A DNA stretch of 64,000 bases from Pseudomonadota bacterium (GCA_027485695.1 JAIXQO010000002.1:496001-560000); one strand, 5' to 3'; positions 16,976 to 26,671 are shown, numbered from the stretch's first letter. The notes: generated by a model from the sequence alone, not told the origin. A program made the numbers and translations.

Positions 16976-18715
16976 CTAACGATTCAAACACGAAATCTCT
17001 AGATTCAGGTGCGCATACTGATTCAATTGCTCGTCTACGAGTTGCTTCAATTGGACGACAAACTCCGGCGATGCTCGCTCCTGAAAATCACGCGAGCAGA
17101 TCGGCGTCTCAATCGTGCGCAGGATGAACTCACGAATACCACTCGCATTCGACGGACGTCCGCTCGGTCCGTAAAAATTCACGAGCCTCGGTCCGTAGAT
17201 CTCCGCTCCCGCGTAGTACTGCGTGAACGCCTTGAGACTCAGGGTCAATCCCGGCTTGAGGTCCTCGAACGAATACTGCGGCGGCACTCCCGATCGGCCG
17301 AGTCCAAGTTCGATGAGCTGAATCCAGGTGCGCTCGTAATAGGAAAATGAGTCCACGCCTCGATCATCGCCGCTACACTGTGGATCTTTGATCATGAACT
17401 TCTCGTCCCAGATATCGCTGGAGTCATCATCGCAAAACAGCATCGGCTTGGCCACCGCACGTCCATAATATCCCCAAACCATGGCATCGCGGTCGTATTT
17501 TCCGAGTTTGATCGCTGGTCGATCCGCGCCGCCGTTCGGATACTCCATGATCGACGAACTCACCTCGCCTGTGGGAGGTTGCAAGGAACCTTTGAAGTTA
17601 TGCGTGAGCCCGAGTGCGTGCCCGAGTTCGTGCGTGAACCCGTAGCGGAAACTTCCGAAGACTTGCGCGGATTCGGAGAGTTTGCAATTGCCCAGACTTT
17701 TCCACGGCTCCGCATATGCGAGTCCCGCTTGCGCTTGCTGGCAACGCGTAAGAATTGATTTCGCATTGTTCACGATCACAGGAGCATTCATCCAAATTCG
17801 CGCGCCGTAGTTCTGGTTCGTTTCCGGATCCGAGTACCAGACCGTGTGCCCGGAGTAAGTAAGACCGGGCTTCGGCGCAAGTTCGATCACGATACCAAAA
17901 TCTCGCCCCATGAACGGCTCGCGGTCGAAAAACTCTGACGATGCCACGATTCGTGGCTGGGTGAACACTCCTTGCGGCGCTAGATCTCGGAGGAGCCGAT
18001 TCCAGTCCTGAATGGAAACGTTGAGTGCCGTCAAAGCCTCTGGCGAGACGCCCGAGCCGAAAACCGTGACCGGGATCGGAAACGCACGAGTCGAAAAACG
18101 CAGAATCACGTCTCGTCCAACGCGCGCTGAGTACTTCGCGAAAAAACCGATATCTGGACGCCCGAGTTTCGGCACGAACGCGGGATCGCGCGCGAACGGA
18201 CTCAAAACCCAGTCCACGATGAAACTGGTCGCACGTCCTTGAGCATCGACGAGCTCGACCTCTAAAACACCAAACCGGAGAGGAACGCCCCGCGTGATGA
18301 TGGGTGCATTCTCTCTCAAAGACATCCGTCCGATCGAAAGCGGCGCGCCGGCGAGCTCGTTTCTTTCCAAGAAGAACGCGTGTTGATTGATGAGCTCTTG
18401 CCCTTGGTCGTTTCGCGTAAGCGCCATTCCCTCAGGTGAGAGCGATAATACATCCGCGCGGATCTCGTCTTTGGTTCCGCACTGAGAGATGCAGGCGTTC
18501 AACCAGCCTGGGGTTCGAGACGGAACCAGCCGAAGCGGCTTGATCGAACTCTTGTCGACGGAGAACTTGAATTGCTCCGCGTATTCTCCCGAGACACTTC
18601 TCAGGCTGGAAACCAACGTCAAAGGTTCACCAGCAAAACATGGTGGCATCGCAAGCGCGATCATCGCAAAAGTACCTAGTAAAAAAGAGGTCGGGATTTT
18701 CATCCATCGCGCCAT
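16976..18715 (-). CDS. Exported zinc metalloprotease, metzincin-like (DUF4953/DUF5117-related)
   Basis: The product has 579 residues with a signal peptide (FLLGTFAMIALAMP). Around residue 360 it has HELGHALGLTH, the full HExxHxxGxxH metzincin zinc site, followed by NFKGS and a SIMEYP stretch that serves as the Met-turn. This arrangement matches the zinc-dependent proteases annotated with DUF4953/DUF5117 (HEFGHTLGLRHNF and SVMDYP). The start at 18715 was chosen because AAGG lies eight bases upstream and the signal peptide follows. It is probably a periplasmic or secreted protease; substrate unknown. Confidence 0.85.
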   Translation of the reverse strand: MARWMKIPTSFLLGTFAMIALAMPPCFAGEPLTLVSSLRSVSGEYAEQFKFSVDKSSIKPLRLVPSRTPGWLNACISQCGTKDEIRADVLSLSPEGMALTRNDQGQELINQHAFFLERNELAGAPLSIGRMSLRENAPIITRGVPLRFGVLEVELVDAQGRATSFIVDWVLSPFARDPAFVPKLGRPDIGFFAKYSARVGRDVILRFSTRAFPIPVTVFGSGVSPEALTALNVSIQDWNRLLRDLAPQGVFTQPRIVASSEFFDREPFMGRDFGIVIELAPKPGLTYSGHTVWYSDPETNQNYGARIWMNAPVIVNNAKSILTRCQQAQAGLAYAEPWKSLGNCKLSESAQVFGSFRYGFTHELGHALGLTHNFKGSLQPPTGEVSSSIMEYPNGGADRPAIKLGKYDRDAMVWGYYGRAVAKPMLFCDDDSSDIWDEKFMIKDPQCSGDDRGVDSFSYYERTWIQLIELGLGRSGVPPQYSFEDLKPGLTLSLKAFTQYYAGAEIYGPRLVNFYGPSGRPSNASGIREFILRTIETPICSRDFQERASPEFVVQLKQLVDEQLNQYAHLNLEISCLNR

Positions 18716-18823
18716 AACAAACCCTTGAGGTCGACGAAAGAAACGTACTGCGCAGGCTTTTCTTTCTGTAGACCTATTGGTCACGGTCTTGGATTTCGTA
18801 AACATGACCTCTGGGAACTAGAC

Positions 18824-18852
18824 TTGCGCGACCGGGAAAAAAGCGGTTAAAT
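18824..18852 (+). promoter_or_regulatory. Possible promoter of the M48 gene
   Basis: TTGCGC, 17 bases, TTAAAT, then nine bases to the ATG at 18862. No Shine-Dalgarno sequence lies before the start codon, so the leader would be two to three bases at most. Confidence 0.3.
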
Positions 18853-18861
18853 TTCAGCCAT

Positions 18862-19680
18862 ATGAAAAAGCTACTATCGCTCGCCTTAGCTATCACGCTC
18901 TCTACCTCTTTGATGAGCTGTTCGACCGTATCCAAGTCGCTGGGAGGAGATATCTCAGACGCTGAAATCAACGCCGAAGCCGAAAAAGCCTACGCCGAGG
19001 TCAAAGCGAAATCCAAGATCTCCACGAACGCCGAATGGACCGCGATGGTGAAACGCGTTTCGGATCGAATCGCCGCTGCATCGGGCGAAAATTTCAAATG
19101 GGAAGTCGTCTTGATCGAAGACCCTCAAGTGAACGCTTGGTGTATGCCGGGCGGAAAAATGGCCGTCTACACCGGGATCATGCCGGTTCTGAAAACCGAA
19201 GGCGCGCTGGCCGCCGTCATGGGCCACGAAGTCGCGCACGCCACTCGCCGTCACGGTAAACAGGGATACGCACGTGCGATGAAAGGCAACCTCGCCGGTC
19301 TCGTGATCGCGGGAGCGTCGATCGTCGGCGGTCAACTCCTCTGTAAAACTCAGACCTGCAAAACGATCACCGCTCTGGGCGGAGCCGCCGGTGGCCTCGC
19401 GATTGCGTTTTTCGACCGCAAATTCTCCCGCGCCGACGAAACCGATGCCGATCAATACGGCCAAGTCTATATGGCTCGCGCGGGTTACGATCCGGCCGAG
19501 TCCCTCCAGCTCTGGGATCGCATGGCGGCTGCGTCCGGCGGAGCAGCCCCTCCCGAGTTCATGTCTACTCACCCCGCGAATGATACCCGCAAAAACAACC
19601 TCAAGGGTTGGCTACCCGGGGCCCAAGCTGAGTACCAGAAATCAGCTCAGAAATACGGCTTGGGCGCTAATATCAAGTAA
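18862..19680 (+). CDS. M48 family metalloprotease, lipoprotein
   Basis: This 272-residue protein has a lipoprotein signal ending LMSC (C20), the zinc motif HEVAH at 122-126, the third ligand Glu 193 in ADETDADQYG, and NAWCMPGGKMAVYTG, typical of the LoiP/Oma1-like periplasmic M48 branch. These proteases handle misfolded outer-membrane proteins. It lacks the TPR tail of BepA. Hydrophobic Gly/Ala-rich segments (150-182) lie between the zinc motifs. It is divergent from the metzincin-like gene and upstream of the ABC-F gene. Confidence 0.92.
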   Translation: MKKLLSLALAITLSTSLMSCSTVSKSLGGDISDAEINAEAEKAYAEVKAKSKISTNAEWTAMVKRVSDRIAAASGENFKWEVVLIEDPQVNAWCMPGGKMAVYTGIMPVLKTEGALAAVMGHEVAHATRRHGKQGYARAMKGNLAGLVIAGASIVGGQLLCKTQTCKTITALGGAAGGLAIAFFDRKFSRADETDADQYGQVYMARAGYDPAESLQLWDRMAAASGGAAPPEFMSTHPANDTRKNNLKGWLPGAQAEYQKSAQKYGLGANIK

Positions 19681-19784
19681 TGTTCCCGCCCACTTTGTAG
19701 TAGAACAGAGAGCGCTATCTTATCGTTCACCCTCCAGCTCGGGCGCAGAACCCATTGCGGCGTTTGACTCAGACGCTTCTCGAC

Positions 19785-19843
19785 TTCTGCTCAAGCGTGA
19801 CGCGTTCGCCCCGACGGGGCGATGAGCAGGAGGACAGGAGTCC
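19785..19843. repeat. Structured dispersed repeat, copy A
   Basis: Outer stem TTCTGCTCA (19785-19793) pairs with TGAGCAGGA (19823-19831). Inside are GCG-TGA-CGC and the hairpin TCGCCCC-GAC-GGGGCGA (19806-19822). The 3' hairpin GGAC-AGGA-GTCC (19832-19843) follows. Copy B at 54246-54304 keeps the same layout with compensatory changes. Confidence 0.65.
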
Positions 19844-19873
19844 GGCAAGAGAAGCGGTTGAGGCCAAACGCAT

Positions 19874-21520
19874 ATGATTTCTCTGAGCAACGTCACCAAG
19901 CAATTCGGCGAAAGCATCCTTTTTGAGAATGCTTCGTTTCAAATCAATCCTGGCCAAAAAATGGGCCTCGTCGGTCCAAACGGCGCCGGTAAATCGAGTC
20001 TTTTTCGATTGATCATGGGAGAAGAATCCGCCGATCAGGGACAAGTTTCCAAACCTGAACGCTTGGTGATCTCTTATTTCTCCCAGGACGTGGGTGAGAT
20101 GAGCGGTCGTTCCGTTCTCAACGAAGTCCTCTCCGCAGCTGAGAAAATCACCCGACTCCAAATCCGCATGAAAGAGATCGAGCAGATCTTGGAAAAGTCG
20201 GCCGAAGAGCCGATCGACGACGATCTGATGGCATCGCTTCTCGAGGAATACGGCGAAGGCCAGAGCTTCTTTGAAACCCGCGGAGGCTACGAGCTTGAAC
20301 CTGCGGCGAAACGAATCCTCACGGGCCTAGGATTCAAGCCTTCGGACTTGAACGAACCCATTGAATCGTTTTCGGGTGGTTGGAAGATGCGAGCGGCGCT
20401 CGCCAAAGTCCTCCTCGTCAATCCCGACGTTCTCCTAATGGACGAACCGACCAACCATTTGGATCTCGAATCGATCCTCTGGCTCGAGCATTGGTTGATC
20501 GATTTCAAAGGCGCCGTCCTCATGACGAGCCACGATCGCGATTTCATGAATCGGATCGTCTCGAAGATCGTCTCCATCGAGCAGCGCAAAGTCATCGTCT
20601 ACGGCGGTAACTACGACTTCTACGAAAAAGAGCGCCAGATCCGCCTCGATCAACTCCTCTCCGCGCACAAACGCCAAGAAGACATGCTCGCCAAGGAACA
20701 CGAGTTCATCTCCCGTTTTGCTGCTCGAGCCAGCCACGCGGCCCAAGTGCAATCTCGCGTGAAAAAACTCGAGAAGATCGAGCGCATTGAGATCCCGGCC
20801 GAACAGCAGCGCGTGAAATTCATTTTCCCAAAAGCTCCCCGCTCCGGAAACGACGTCGTTAAGATGGAGAACATCGGGAAAACCTGGACCAAGGAAAACG
20901 GGCAGCAGAACCGAGTATTTCACGGCATCACCGGAATGGTACGCCGCTTGGATAAAATCGCGATTGTCGGCGTGAACGGTGCGGGTAAATCCACTTTCTT
21001 AAAAGTGATCTCCAATCAAACGGATGCCACCGAAGGAAAATCCACGATGGGCGCCTCGCTCACCATGGGTTATTTCAGCCAGCACGCGCTCGAAGTCCTG
21101 AATCCGAGCGCGACCGTGCTCGAAGAAATCCAAACTCGAAATCCGGACCTCACACTCGGCTCCGCACGATCGCTCTTGGGCGCGTTCTTGTTCCCGGGCG
21201 ATAGCGTTCACAAAAAAGTCTCTGTTCTCTCGGGTGGCGAAAAATCTCGCCTCGTTCTCGCCGGCATCCTGTCCCGTCCGGTGAATTTTCTCGTGCTCGA
21301 CGAACCGACCAACCATTTGGACATCGTTTCACGTGAGATCCTCATGGAAGCGCTCCAAGAGTTCGAAGGTACCATCGTCATCGTCAGCCACGATCGCCAT
21401 TTCCTCCGCCAGATCGCGAACCGCGTGTTCGAAATCCATGACGGCGAACTGCGCACGTACGAAGGCCGTTACGACGAGTATCTAGAGCGCGTTGAATCTC
21501 AGATCTCTCAGCTGAGCTAA
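19874..21520 (+). CDS. ABC-F family ATPase (translation factor type)
   Basis: The product has 548 residues with two ABC domains and no membrane part. Walker A motifs are GPNGAGKS (34-41) and GVNGAGKS (near 365). Signatures are FSGGWKMR and LSGGEKSR, each followed by a Walker B and DEPTNHLD. Between them lies the linker rich in Lys/Arg/Glu (about 240-310) that reaches the ribosomal centre in EttA/Uup relatives. The family rescues or regulates ribosomes or gives antibiotic resistance. There is no Uup-type C-terminal coiled coil. GAGG stands eleven bases before the ATG. Repeat copy A lies 30 bases upstream. Confidence 0.93.
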   Translation: MISLSNVTKQFGESILFENASFQINPGQKMGLVGPNGAGKSSLFRLIMGEESADQGQVSKPERLVISYFSQDVGEMSGRSVLNEVLSAAEKITRLQIRMKEIEQILEKSAEEPIDDDLMASLLEEYGEGQSFFETRGGYELEPAAKRILTGLGFKPSDLNEPIESFSGGWKMRAALAKVLLVNPDVLLMDEPTNHLDLESILWLEHWLIDFKGAVLMTSHDRDFMNRIVSKIVSIEQRKVIVYGGNYDFYEKERQIRLDQLLSAHKRQEDMLAKEHEFISRFAARASHAAQVQSRVKKLEKIERIEIPAEQQRVKFIFPKAPRSGNDVVKMENIGKTWTKENGQQNRVFHGITGMVRRLDKIAIVGVNGAGKSTFLKVISNQTDATEGKSTMGASLTMGYFSQHALEVLNPSATVLEEIQTRNPDLTLGSARSLLGAFLFPGDSVHKKVSVLSGGEKSRLVLAGILSRPVNFLVLDEPTNHLDIVSREILMEALQEFEGTIVIVSHDRHFLRQIANRVFEIHDGELRTYEGRYDEYLERVESQISQLS

Positions 21521-21534
21521 GCCCTTACTGCTCT

Positions 21535-22527
21535 CTAGCGGATCTTATCCAAGAACGGCTTCCACCGCTCGATATAGTCGAGTCGAAGTGCCTCTGAGTA
21601 AGGAGTCTTTTTCTCGATACCCGAGAAATCCTTGAGCGCCGCAGCCCAAGGTCCTTTGAGGATGAACTGCCGTGAGCAGGTTTCTTTTTCCCGACCGGTG
21701 AGCGATGCACCTGGCAGGAAATCCGGGTAATAAAAATCCATGCTCGAGAGCACGGTGATCCCCACAACCTCGAACGTTGCGGCATCAATGAACGGGCCAC
21801 CCGAACCCTTGGCGATCATATCGAACGGTCCGCGCACGGATTGCGCGGTTACTTCGAATACCTTCTCGGGCTTCGTATAAACGAGCGGCGTTCCGCCAGA
21901 ACCACCAATCGAGAAGATTTTTTCCTGTCCCGTGAAACGACCGTCTTTTTTGAGTTTGAACGGCGTGCGCCCCGTCGCCACGCGATCGAGCTCGATGAGT
22001 GAGAAATCTACCCCCGTTCCGGAAGGATCGTATTTAGATTCCAAGATCCGAGCGCAACGAAAAACTTGAGCGGCCGGGATCGCCATCTCGGTCATGCCAG
22101 GCGTGCGAGTCGAGGGTTTGCGAATGATCTTCTCGTTGTCTTCATAGAAATCAAATACCCAAGCAGAACCGTCGCAGCCTGCCTGATTCACGAGTCCGCA
22201 GTGACCAGCGGTCAAAATCGTCTTTGGTCCCACCAAGAACGCCGTACAGACGGATAGGCTTGGCTTGTCGTTAAAACGCACTCCCTCGCAGGTATTCCAC
22301 TCCTGCTGATAGCTCGGGGCAAGTGCCGTATAGACTTGGGCCGCGCGATCATCAAAGTTGTCGATGCGACCGCGAGGCACTTGAAGCGCAACGGAGCGAG
22401 AGAGTTCCAAAATTTTACCAGGACTCGTTTTGGTTACGAACTCACGACTGTCGTCATCGTAGACGCCAGCCTTGAGAACCCACGATGAAACCAGAACCAC
22501 TGCGATAAGGGAGGCGCGGTATTTCAT
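21535..22527 (-). CDS. Trypsin-like (S1) serine protease, exported
   Basis: The product has 330 residues: signal peptide, then LTAGHC (catalytic His), DFSLIELD (Asp) and GSGGPF (catalytic Ser, with GSGGP in place of GDSGGP). This pattern fits glutamyl-endopeptidase-like S1 enzymes. Several Cys residues could form disulfides. An AAGG ribosome site precedes the ATG. It is convergent with the ABC-F gene (14 bases between stops) and lies beyond the terminator of the slipin operon. Confidence 0.85.
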   Translation of the reverse strand: MKYRASLIAVVLVSSWVLKAGVYDDDSREFVTKTSPGKILELSRSVALQVPRGRIDNFDDRAAQVYTALAPSYQQEWNTCEGVRFNDKPSLSVCTAFLVGPKTILTAGHCGLVNQAGCDGSAWVFDFYEDNEKIIRKPSTRTPGMTEMAIPAAQVFRCARILESKYDPSGTGVDFSLIELDRVATGRTPFKLKKDGRFTGQEKIFSIGGSGGTPLVYTKPEKVFEVTAQSVRGPFDMIAKGSGGPFIDAATFEVVGITVLSSMDFYYPDFLPGASLTGREKETCSRQFILKGPWAAALKDFSGIEKKTPYSEALRLDYIERWKPFLDKIR

Positions 22528-22562
22528 GCGCGCCTTCTATCGCTCGCCCATCCAAAACAAAA

Positions 22563-22585
22563 GGGACTCCACACCGTGGAATCCC
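22563..22585 (-). terminator. Terminator of the NfeD-slipin operon
   Basis: GGGA-C-TCCAC and GTGGA-A-TCCC pair around ACC. T-runs are present on both sides: TTTTGTTTT on the minus strand, TTTTTT on the plus strand. It follows the small membrane protein gene. Confidence 0.8.
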
Positions 22586-22618
22586 TTTTTTAGGGAAATT
22601 TAACTCGAAAAAACCGCT

Positions 22619-22939
22619 TCAATACTCGAGCACGCAACCGATCTCGTCTCCTTTGAAGTTCGCTTTGGCGATCGCCCAGAAGGCGCGGGAGAAAACGGTT
22701 TTCTTCTCGGTATCCACTTCCAAACTCGTCGGATCAAAAAGATGGTGATGGATCACCTTGCAGCGCTCGAGCGGGAGTTCCTCGACGAACACGCAAGAGC
22801 AGATCTCTTTGGCGCTCAAATGCGCGTGAATCTCGGGAACGTCGAGTACGCTGCTGGGCCACATGACCTTGGAATAGAGCCAAAAAAGCGAGATCGCGAG
22901 CAGGAAAATGAATCCGACTTTACGAAAGATTTTATTCAT
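22619..22939 (-). CDS. Small membrane-anchored protein, unknown
   Basis: The product has 106 residues with an N-terminal membrane anchor (VGFIFLLAISLFWLY) and a periplasmic part with CSC and two further cysteines (ERCK, IGCVLEY). No family was recognised. It overlaps the beta-lactamase-fold gene upstream by four bases (ATGA), so the two are probably translated together and may work together. It is last in the NfeD-slipin operon before a strong terminator. Confidence 0.7.
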   Translation of the reverse strand: MNKIFRKVGFIFLLAISLFWLYSKVMWPSSVLDVPEIHAHLSAKEICSCVFVEELPLERCKVIHHHLFDPTSLEVDTEKKTVFSRAFWAIAKANFKGDEIGCVLEY

Positions 22940-24018
22940 GGCGCCGCCCCCCAGTTCATCGCACGCGAGAGCGACTTGTAGAGGTCGTCCATCGAGAACT
23001 TACCTCCGAGTAACCCATCGCGCCCCAAACGAACGATCACGGTTTTCTTAGAAGGAATGATCAAGACGTGTTGATGCTGGTGCCCTTTCATCCAATAGGC
23101 ATCGGCGGGCACGGACGAGTAGTACTTGCCGATCTGCGCGGTGGGCACCGGTTGGTTCAACCAGAATCCTAACCCGTACGCCAACTCGCTGGGAACGTTA
23201 TCTAAGCGAAGGGTTCTAAAAGCCGAACTCGGGGTCGAAGCGCGCTTGGACCAGTCGTCCGGTAGGAGCTGTTGACCGTCCCACTTACCGTCGTTCAGAT
23301 AGAGGAGACCGAGCTTCAAGTAATCTACGGCAGTCGTGTAGAAATAAGACGAGCCCACAAGCGTGCCCGAGCCATCTTCTTCGAACGTGAATCTCGTGAT
23401 TCCGAGCGGCGTTGCGATCCGGTCCTTAAATACGGCCCGCATGGATCCACCCATGGCCTGCGTCAGCGCCTTGGAGAGCAGTGCGGTGTCACCGCTTGAG
23501 TAATAGAAACGATCACCGGGAGGTGCCATCGCTCGACGCTGCGTGATGCGGTACCCTCCCATGTCCTTGAAAAATGGAAAACGGTACAGCATTGCGACGA
23601 CCGTCGAATTCAGTGGAGAGGATTCGTAGCCCTCCATGGAGTAAATACCCGAAGTCATCGTTGCCAAATGGCCGAGCGTCACCTGATCCCAGGCCGTGTT
23701 CTCGCCTTCTTTGACCCATTTCGTAACGGGATCCTCGAGCTTGACGGTGCCGTCTTTGACAGCGATTCCTAGGATGGTGGTCGTAATGCTTTTTGCGACC
23801 GACCATCCCAGGTGTTTTTTGTTCTCGTCGAAACCGAGGCGGTACTGTTCGTAGCGAAGTGCGCCGTCTGTATAAACGAGGAGTGCCTCGGTCTCGCCGT
23901 AAGTGCCATCGACGAACGGAGCGAGTGCCTCGTTCAGTTTTGGTTCCGGGAGTCTTTTCAGTTCAAATGCCTGAACCGTCAAAGACCAAAGAGCTACGAC
24001 GATGATTCCGAGTTTCAT
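22936..24018 (-). CDS. Beta-lactamase family serine hydrolase (PF00144 type)
   Basis: The product has 360 residues with a signal peptide. The active-site motifs are S73-V-A-K76 (SxxK) and Y173-S-S175 in FYYSSGD; the usual third motif KTG/HxG is not evident, the nearest being KGHQHQ. It is a class-C-fold hydrolase, more likely an esterase or peptidase of cell-wall peptides than a resistance enzyme. It starts two bases after the slipin stop and overlaps the next small gene by four bases, so it belongs to the NfeD-slipin operon. Confidence 0.9.
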   Translation of the reverse strand: MKLGIIVVALWSLTVQAFELKRLPEPKLNEALAPFVDGTYGETEALLVYTDGALRYEQYRLGFDENKKHLGWSVAKSITTTILGIAVKDGTVKLEDPVTKWVKEGENTAWDQVTLGHLATMTSGIYSMEGYESSPLNSTVVAMLYRFPFFKDMGGYRITQRRAMAPPGDRFYYSSGDTALLSKALTQAMGGSMRAVFKDRIATPLGITRFTFEEDGSGTLVGSSYFYTTAVDYLKLGLLYLNDGKWDGQQLLPDDWSKRASTPSSAFRTLRLDNVPSELAYGLGFWLNQPVPTAQIGKYYSSVPADAYWMKGHQHQHVLIIPSKKTVIVRLGRDGLLGGKFSMDDLYKSLSRAMNWGAAP

Positions 24019-24020
24019 TT

Positions 24021-24779
24021 TTATCCTCTTTTGCCCATGAAGGTCTGAAGCAGGTCCATCGGCAAAGGTACGATCGTGTGCGTCGTTTTCTCCGCGCTCA
24101 TCTCGCGAATCGTCTGGAGATAACGAAGTTGCAAAGTGATTGGACTCTGCTCCATCACGCGAGCGGCTTCGAAGAGTTTTTGCGATGCCTGGAGTTCACC
24201 TTCGGCAGCGATGATCTTCGCACGACGTTCCCGCTCTGCTTCGGCCTGTTTCGCCATTGCACGTTGCATTTCCGTCGGAAGATCGATCTGTTTGACTTCG
24301 ACGTTCGATACTTTCACACCCCATGGCTCGGTCTGCTGATCGAGGATCGTTTGCAAGCGGTGGTTGATCGCATCACGGGAGGCGAGCAACTCGTCGAGTT
24401 CCACTTGTCCGAGCACCGAACGAAGCGTCGTCTGCGCGAGCTTGGAAGTCGCAAGCAAGTAGTTCTCCACCTCGACGACCGCACGGTTCGGCTCGACGAC
24501 ACGGAAATAAACGACGGCGTTCACCTTGATCGTGACGTTGTCCTTAGTGATGACGTCTTGAGGCGGAACATCGAGCGTCACCGTGCGCATGTCGACTTTG
24601 ATCATGCGATCGATGACCGGAATCAGAACCATGAGGCCAGGCCCTTTGGCCCCGATGATGCGACCGAGACGGAAAATCACGCCTCGCTCGTATTCATTCA
24701 GAACCTTGAGGCTCATGAACAAGAACCAACCGATAACGAGTAGGAAAAACAGCACACTACCCGAGAGCATTTCAAACAT
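24021..24779 (-). CDS. Slipin family (SPFH/stomatin-like) membrane protein
   Basis: The product has 252 residues: N-terminal membrane hairpin (about 8-27), then an SPFH domain with the slipin pattern [29 protein letters not shown], and the Ala/Glu/Arg-rich helical segment [17 protein letters not shown]. Slipins scaffold membrane microdomains and are the known partner of NfeD proteases. It overlaps nfeD by eight bases, consistent with that pairing. It faces the cytoplasm or periplasm depending on the hairpin; sequence alone does not settle this. Confidence 0.95.
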   Translation of the reverse strand: MFEMLSGSVLFFLLVIGWFLFMSLKVLNEYERGVIFRLGRIIGAKGPGLMVLIPVIDRMIKVDMRTVTLDVPPQDVITKDNVTIKVNAVVYFRVVEPNRAVVEVENYLLATSKLAQTTLRSVLGQVELDELLASRDAINHRLQTILDQQTEPWGVKVSNVEVKQIDLPTEMQRAMAKQAEAERERRAKIIAAEGELQASQKLFEAARVMEQSPITLQLRYLQTIREMSAEKTTHTIVPLPMDLLQTFMGKRG

Positions 24780-26127
24780 GAGAAGATTTCCTTTCTTTTT
24801 TCACTTTTAAAACAAATCCGTCGACGCCGGTCACTTCGACCGAATCGCCACGCGACAACAATTCATCCGAACAGTATTTCCAGGTTTCGCCGCGAATGAG
24901 TAAGCCCCCCCGCGTTTCCTGATCCCGTGGTTCCACTTCCGCTGTCTCGACCACACCTCGGTATCCCAATAATCCAAGAGGACCCGAACCACCCATCGAT
25001 TGACGAGCGAGTTCCGAATCTCGTTTTACTCGTGCGGCGATCCAGCCCAGCGCAACCGTCGACATGCCTAAGAAGATCCCAGCAGGAGCCCAGATATAAG
25101 GACTCACGCCCATCGAGATCTGCGAGGGATCCACGACCCAGATCAATCCAAGCACAAACGCAATCGCGCCACCTGCTGCGAGCACCCCATGAGTTGAGGC
25201 AAATACCTCAACCATGAGCCCAAGAAGCCCTACACCGATCAGAAGCAATCCACCGGTACGAATCGGGAGCGTCTGAAATGCCATGAAGCTCACGATCAAA
25301 CAAACCGCGCCCAAAATGCCGGCGACTTGAATGCCCGGCATTTTGAATTCCATGAAGATCAGGAGCATACCGATGGTGGTCAGAAGAGCCGCGATATTCG
25401 GGTTCGACAACCAATGAAGCAATTCTTCGCCGGTATTCATCTCGACAGCTCGAATCTCGGCGCCTTGAGTTTGGAGTTTTTTAGGGGTCTGTGATTTCCC
25501 GAGTTTCACGGTCTTGCCGTCCAAATCCGCGAGCAGCGTTTTCAAATCACCACTCATCGCTTCGATCAAACGATTCGCGAGCGCCTCTTGCGCGGTGAAA
25601 CTCTGGCTCTTGACAACGATCTTCTCAGCGAGATCCGCTGGACGTCCGCGAAGCTCTGCCATGCCTTGAGCAAATTTTACCGTATCACTCAGGACTTTTT
25701 CGCCCATGGCGCCCGGGATGTCTTTGCCGCCGCTATCTACGGGGTGCGCAGCACCCATGTGAGTACCTGGACTCATCACCGCAAGATGAGACGAAAGTAG
25801 CAAGAGCGCACCCGCGGAGGTGGCGCCCGCACCGGACGGACTGACATAGACGACGACCGGCACCTGAGATTCGGAGATGGCTTGAGCCATTTGTTGAACA
25901 CTGGAGACTAAACCACCGGGCGTATCGAGCTCAACGATGAGCGCTTCGGCGGATGCCGCCTCCGCTTCGGTGATCGATCGTTTCAAGTATTGGAGAGACG
26001 CCGGATTGATCGTTCCGCGAATTTCGGATCGAAACACGGGAGCTGGCCCCACTGGCATGACAGCCTCTACCCCGAAGGCGAGCGCGAGGGTCGCGACTGC
26101 AGTCCATCGTATTTTCGTGAAGTTCAT
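24772..26127 (-). CDS. NfeD-type membrane serine protease (ClpP class, stomatin operon partner)
   Basis: The product has 451 residues and is the long NfeD form. After a signal sequence comes a ClpP/SppA-like protease domain (about 35-230) with [10 protein letters not shown], the catalytic Ser region [11 protein letters not shown] and a Lys-containing [13 protein letters not shown] stretch. Membrane helices follow (about 245-370), then a soluble OB-fold at the C-terminus. In archaea and bacteria this protease cleaves the stomatin encoded next to it. No ribosome site is evident before the ATG, which lies 12 bases after the preceding gene. Confidence 0.94.
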   Translation of the reverse strand: MNFTKIRWTAVATLALAFGVEAVMPVGPAPVFRSEIRGTINPASLQYLKRSITEAEAASAEALIVELDTPGGLVSSVQQMAQAISESQVPVVVYVSPSGAGATSAGALLLLSSHLAVMSPGTHMGAAHPVDSGGKDIPGAMGEKVLSDTVKFAQGMAELRGRPADLAEKIVVKSQSFTAQEALANRLIEAMSGDLKTLLADLDGKTVKLGKSQTPKKLQTQGAEIRAVEMNTGEELLHWLSNPNIAALLTTIGMLLIFMEFKMPGIQVAGILGAVCLIVSFMAFQTLPIRTGGLLLIGVGLLGLMVEVFASTHGVLAAGGAIAFVLGLIWVVDPSQISMGVSPYIWAPAGIFLGMSTVALGWIAARVKRDSELARQSMGGSGPLGLLGYRGVVETAEVEPRDQETRGGLLIRGETWKYCSDELLSRGDSVEVTGVDGFVLKVKKERKSSHV

Positions 26128-26139
26128 CGTGGAAAAAGA

Positions 26140-26589
26140 CTACCGACTAGAGAGAGGTTTTCCTAGTTGTTTCGCAAGCTTTTTGAGTTCTTCCCAAGCG
26201 TGACGTTTAGCAATGGCGTCTTTTTGAATCAGCTCGATCGCCGGCAACACGAACACCTGTTCTTGAGCGGTCATCGTGACATCGGGATGAGAAAAAATTA
26301 AAAGTGGAACGTTCTTGAGAAGGTATTCATCCAATCGAGCGAAATCGACGCACTCGTATTCGCTGCCGGAAATACCGATGGATCCGAGCATTTTTTGGAG
26401 GAACGCGGATTCACGAAATTCCGCGGACACGAAAACCGGTAAACGAGCCGTGATCACGACTTCATCTCGCGTAGATGTCGATTCATCGATGGCATCTGGG
26501 GTCGTTCCTCGACGAGCCATCACGACCGCGCCTCGCGGAAGCACCATCGACCAAGAGTCATAAAGTTTGGAGTAGGAAATGCCAGACAT
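26140..26589 (-). CDS. Hypothetical cytoplasmic protein
   Basis: The product has 149 residues with no signal or membrane segment. Segments such as LPVFVSAEFRESAF, LLIFSHPDV and LPAIELIQKDAIAKRHAWEEL give a faint likeness to small polymerase-associated proteins of the psi/HolD kind, but this is too weak to assign. It heads the NfeD-slipin operon with a 12-base gap. A G-rich GGGGG ribosome-site-like tract precedes the ATG. Confidence 0.65.
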   Translation of the reverse strand: MSGISYSKLYDSWSMVLPRGAVVMARRGTTPDAIDESTSTRDEVVITARLPVFVSAEFRESAFLQKMLGSIGISGSEYECVDFARLDEYLLKNVPLLIFSHPDVTMTAQEQVFVLPAIELIQKDAIAKRHAWEELKKLAKQLGKPLSSR

Positions 26590-26671
26590 CGATGCCCCCG
26601 ATACTACTCAGGAGCCAGGACACAAGCGAATCAAATCTTGAATTGCGCAGGAGCGCTCAAAGACCTTTTTG

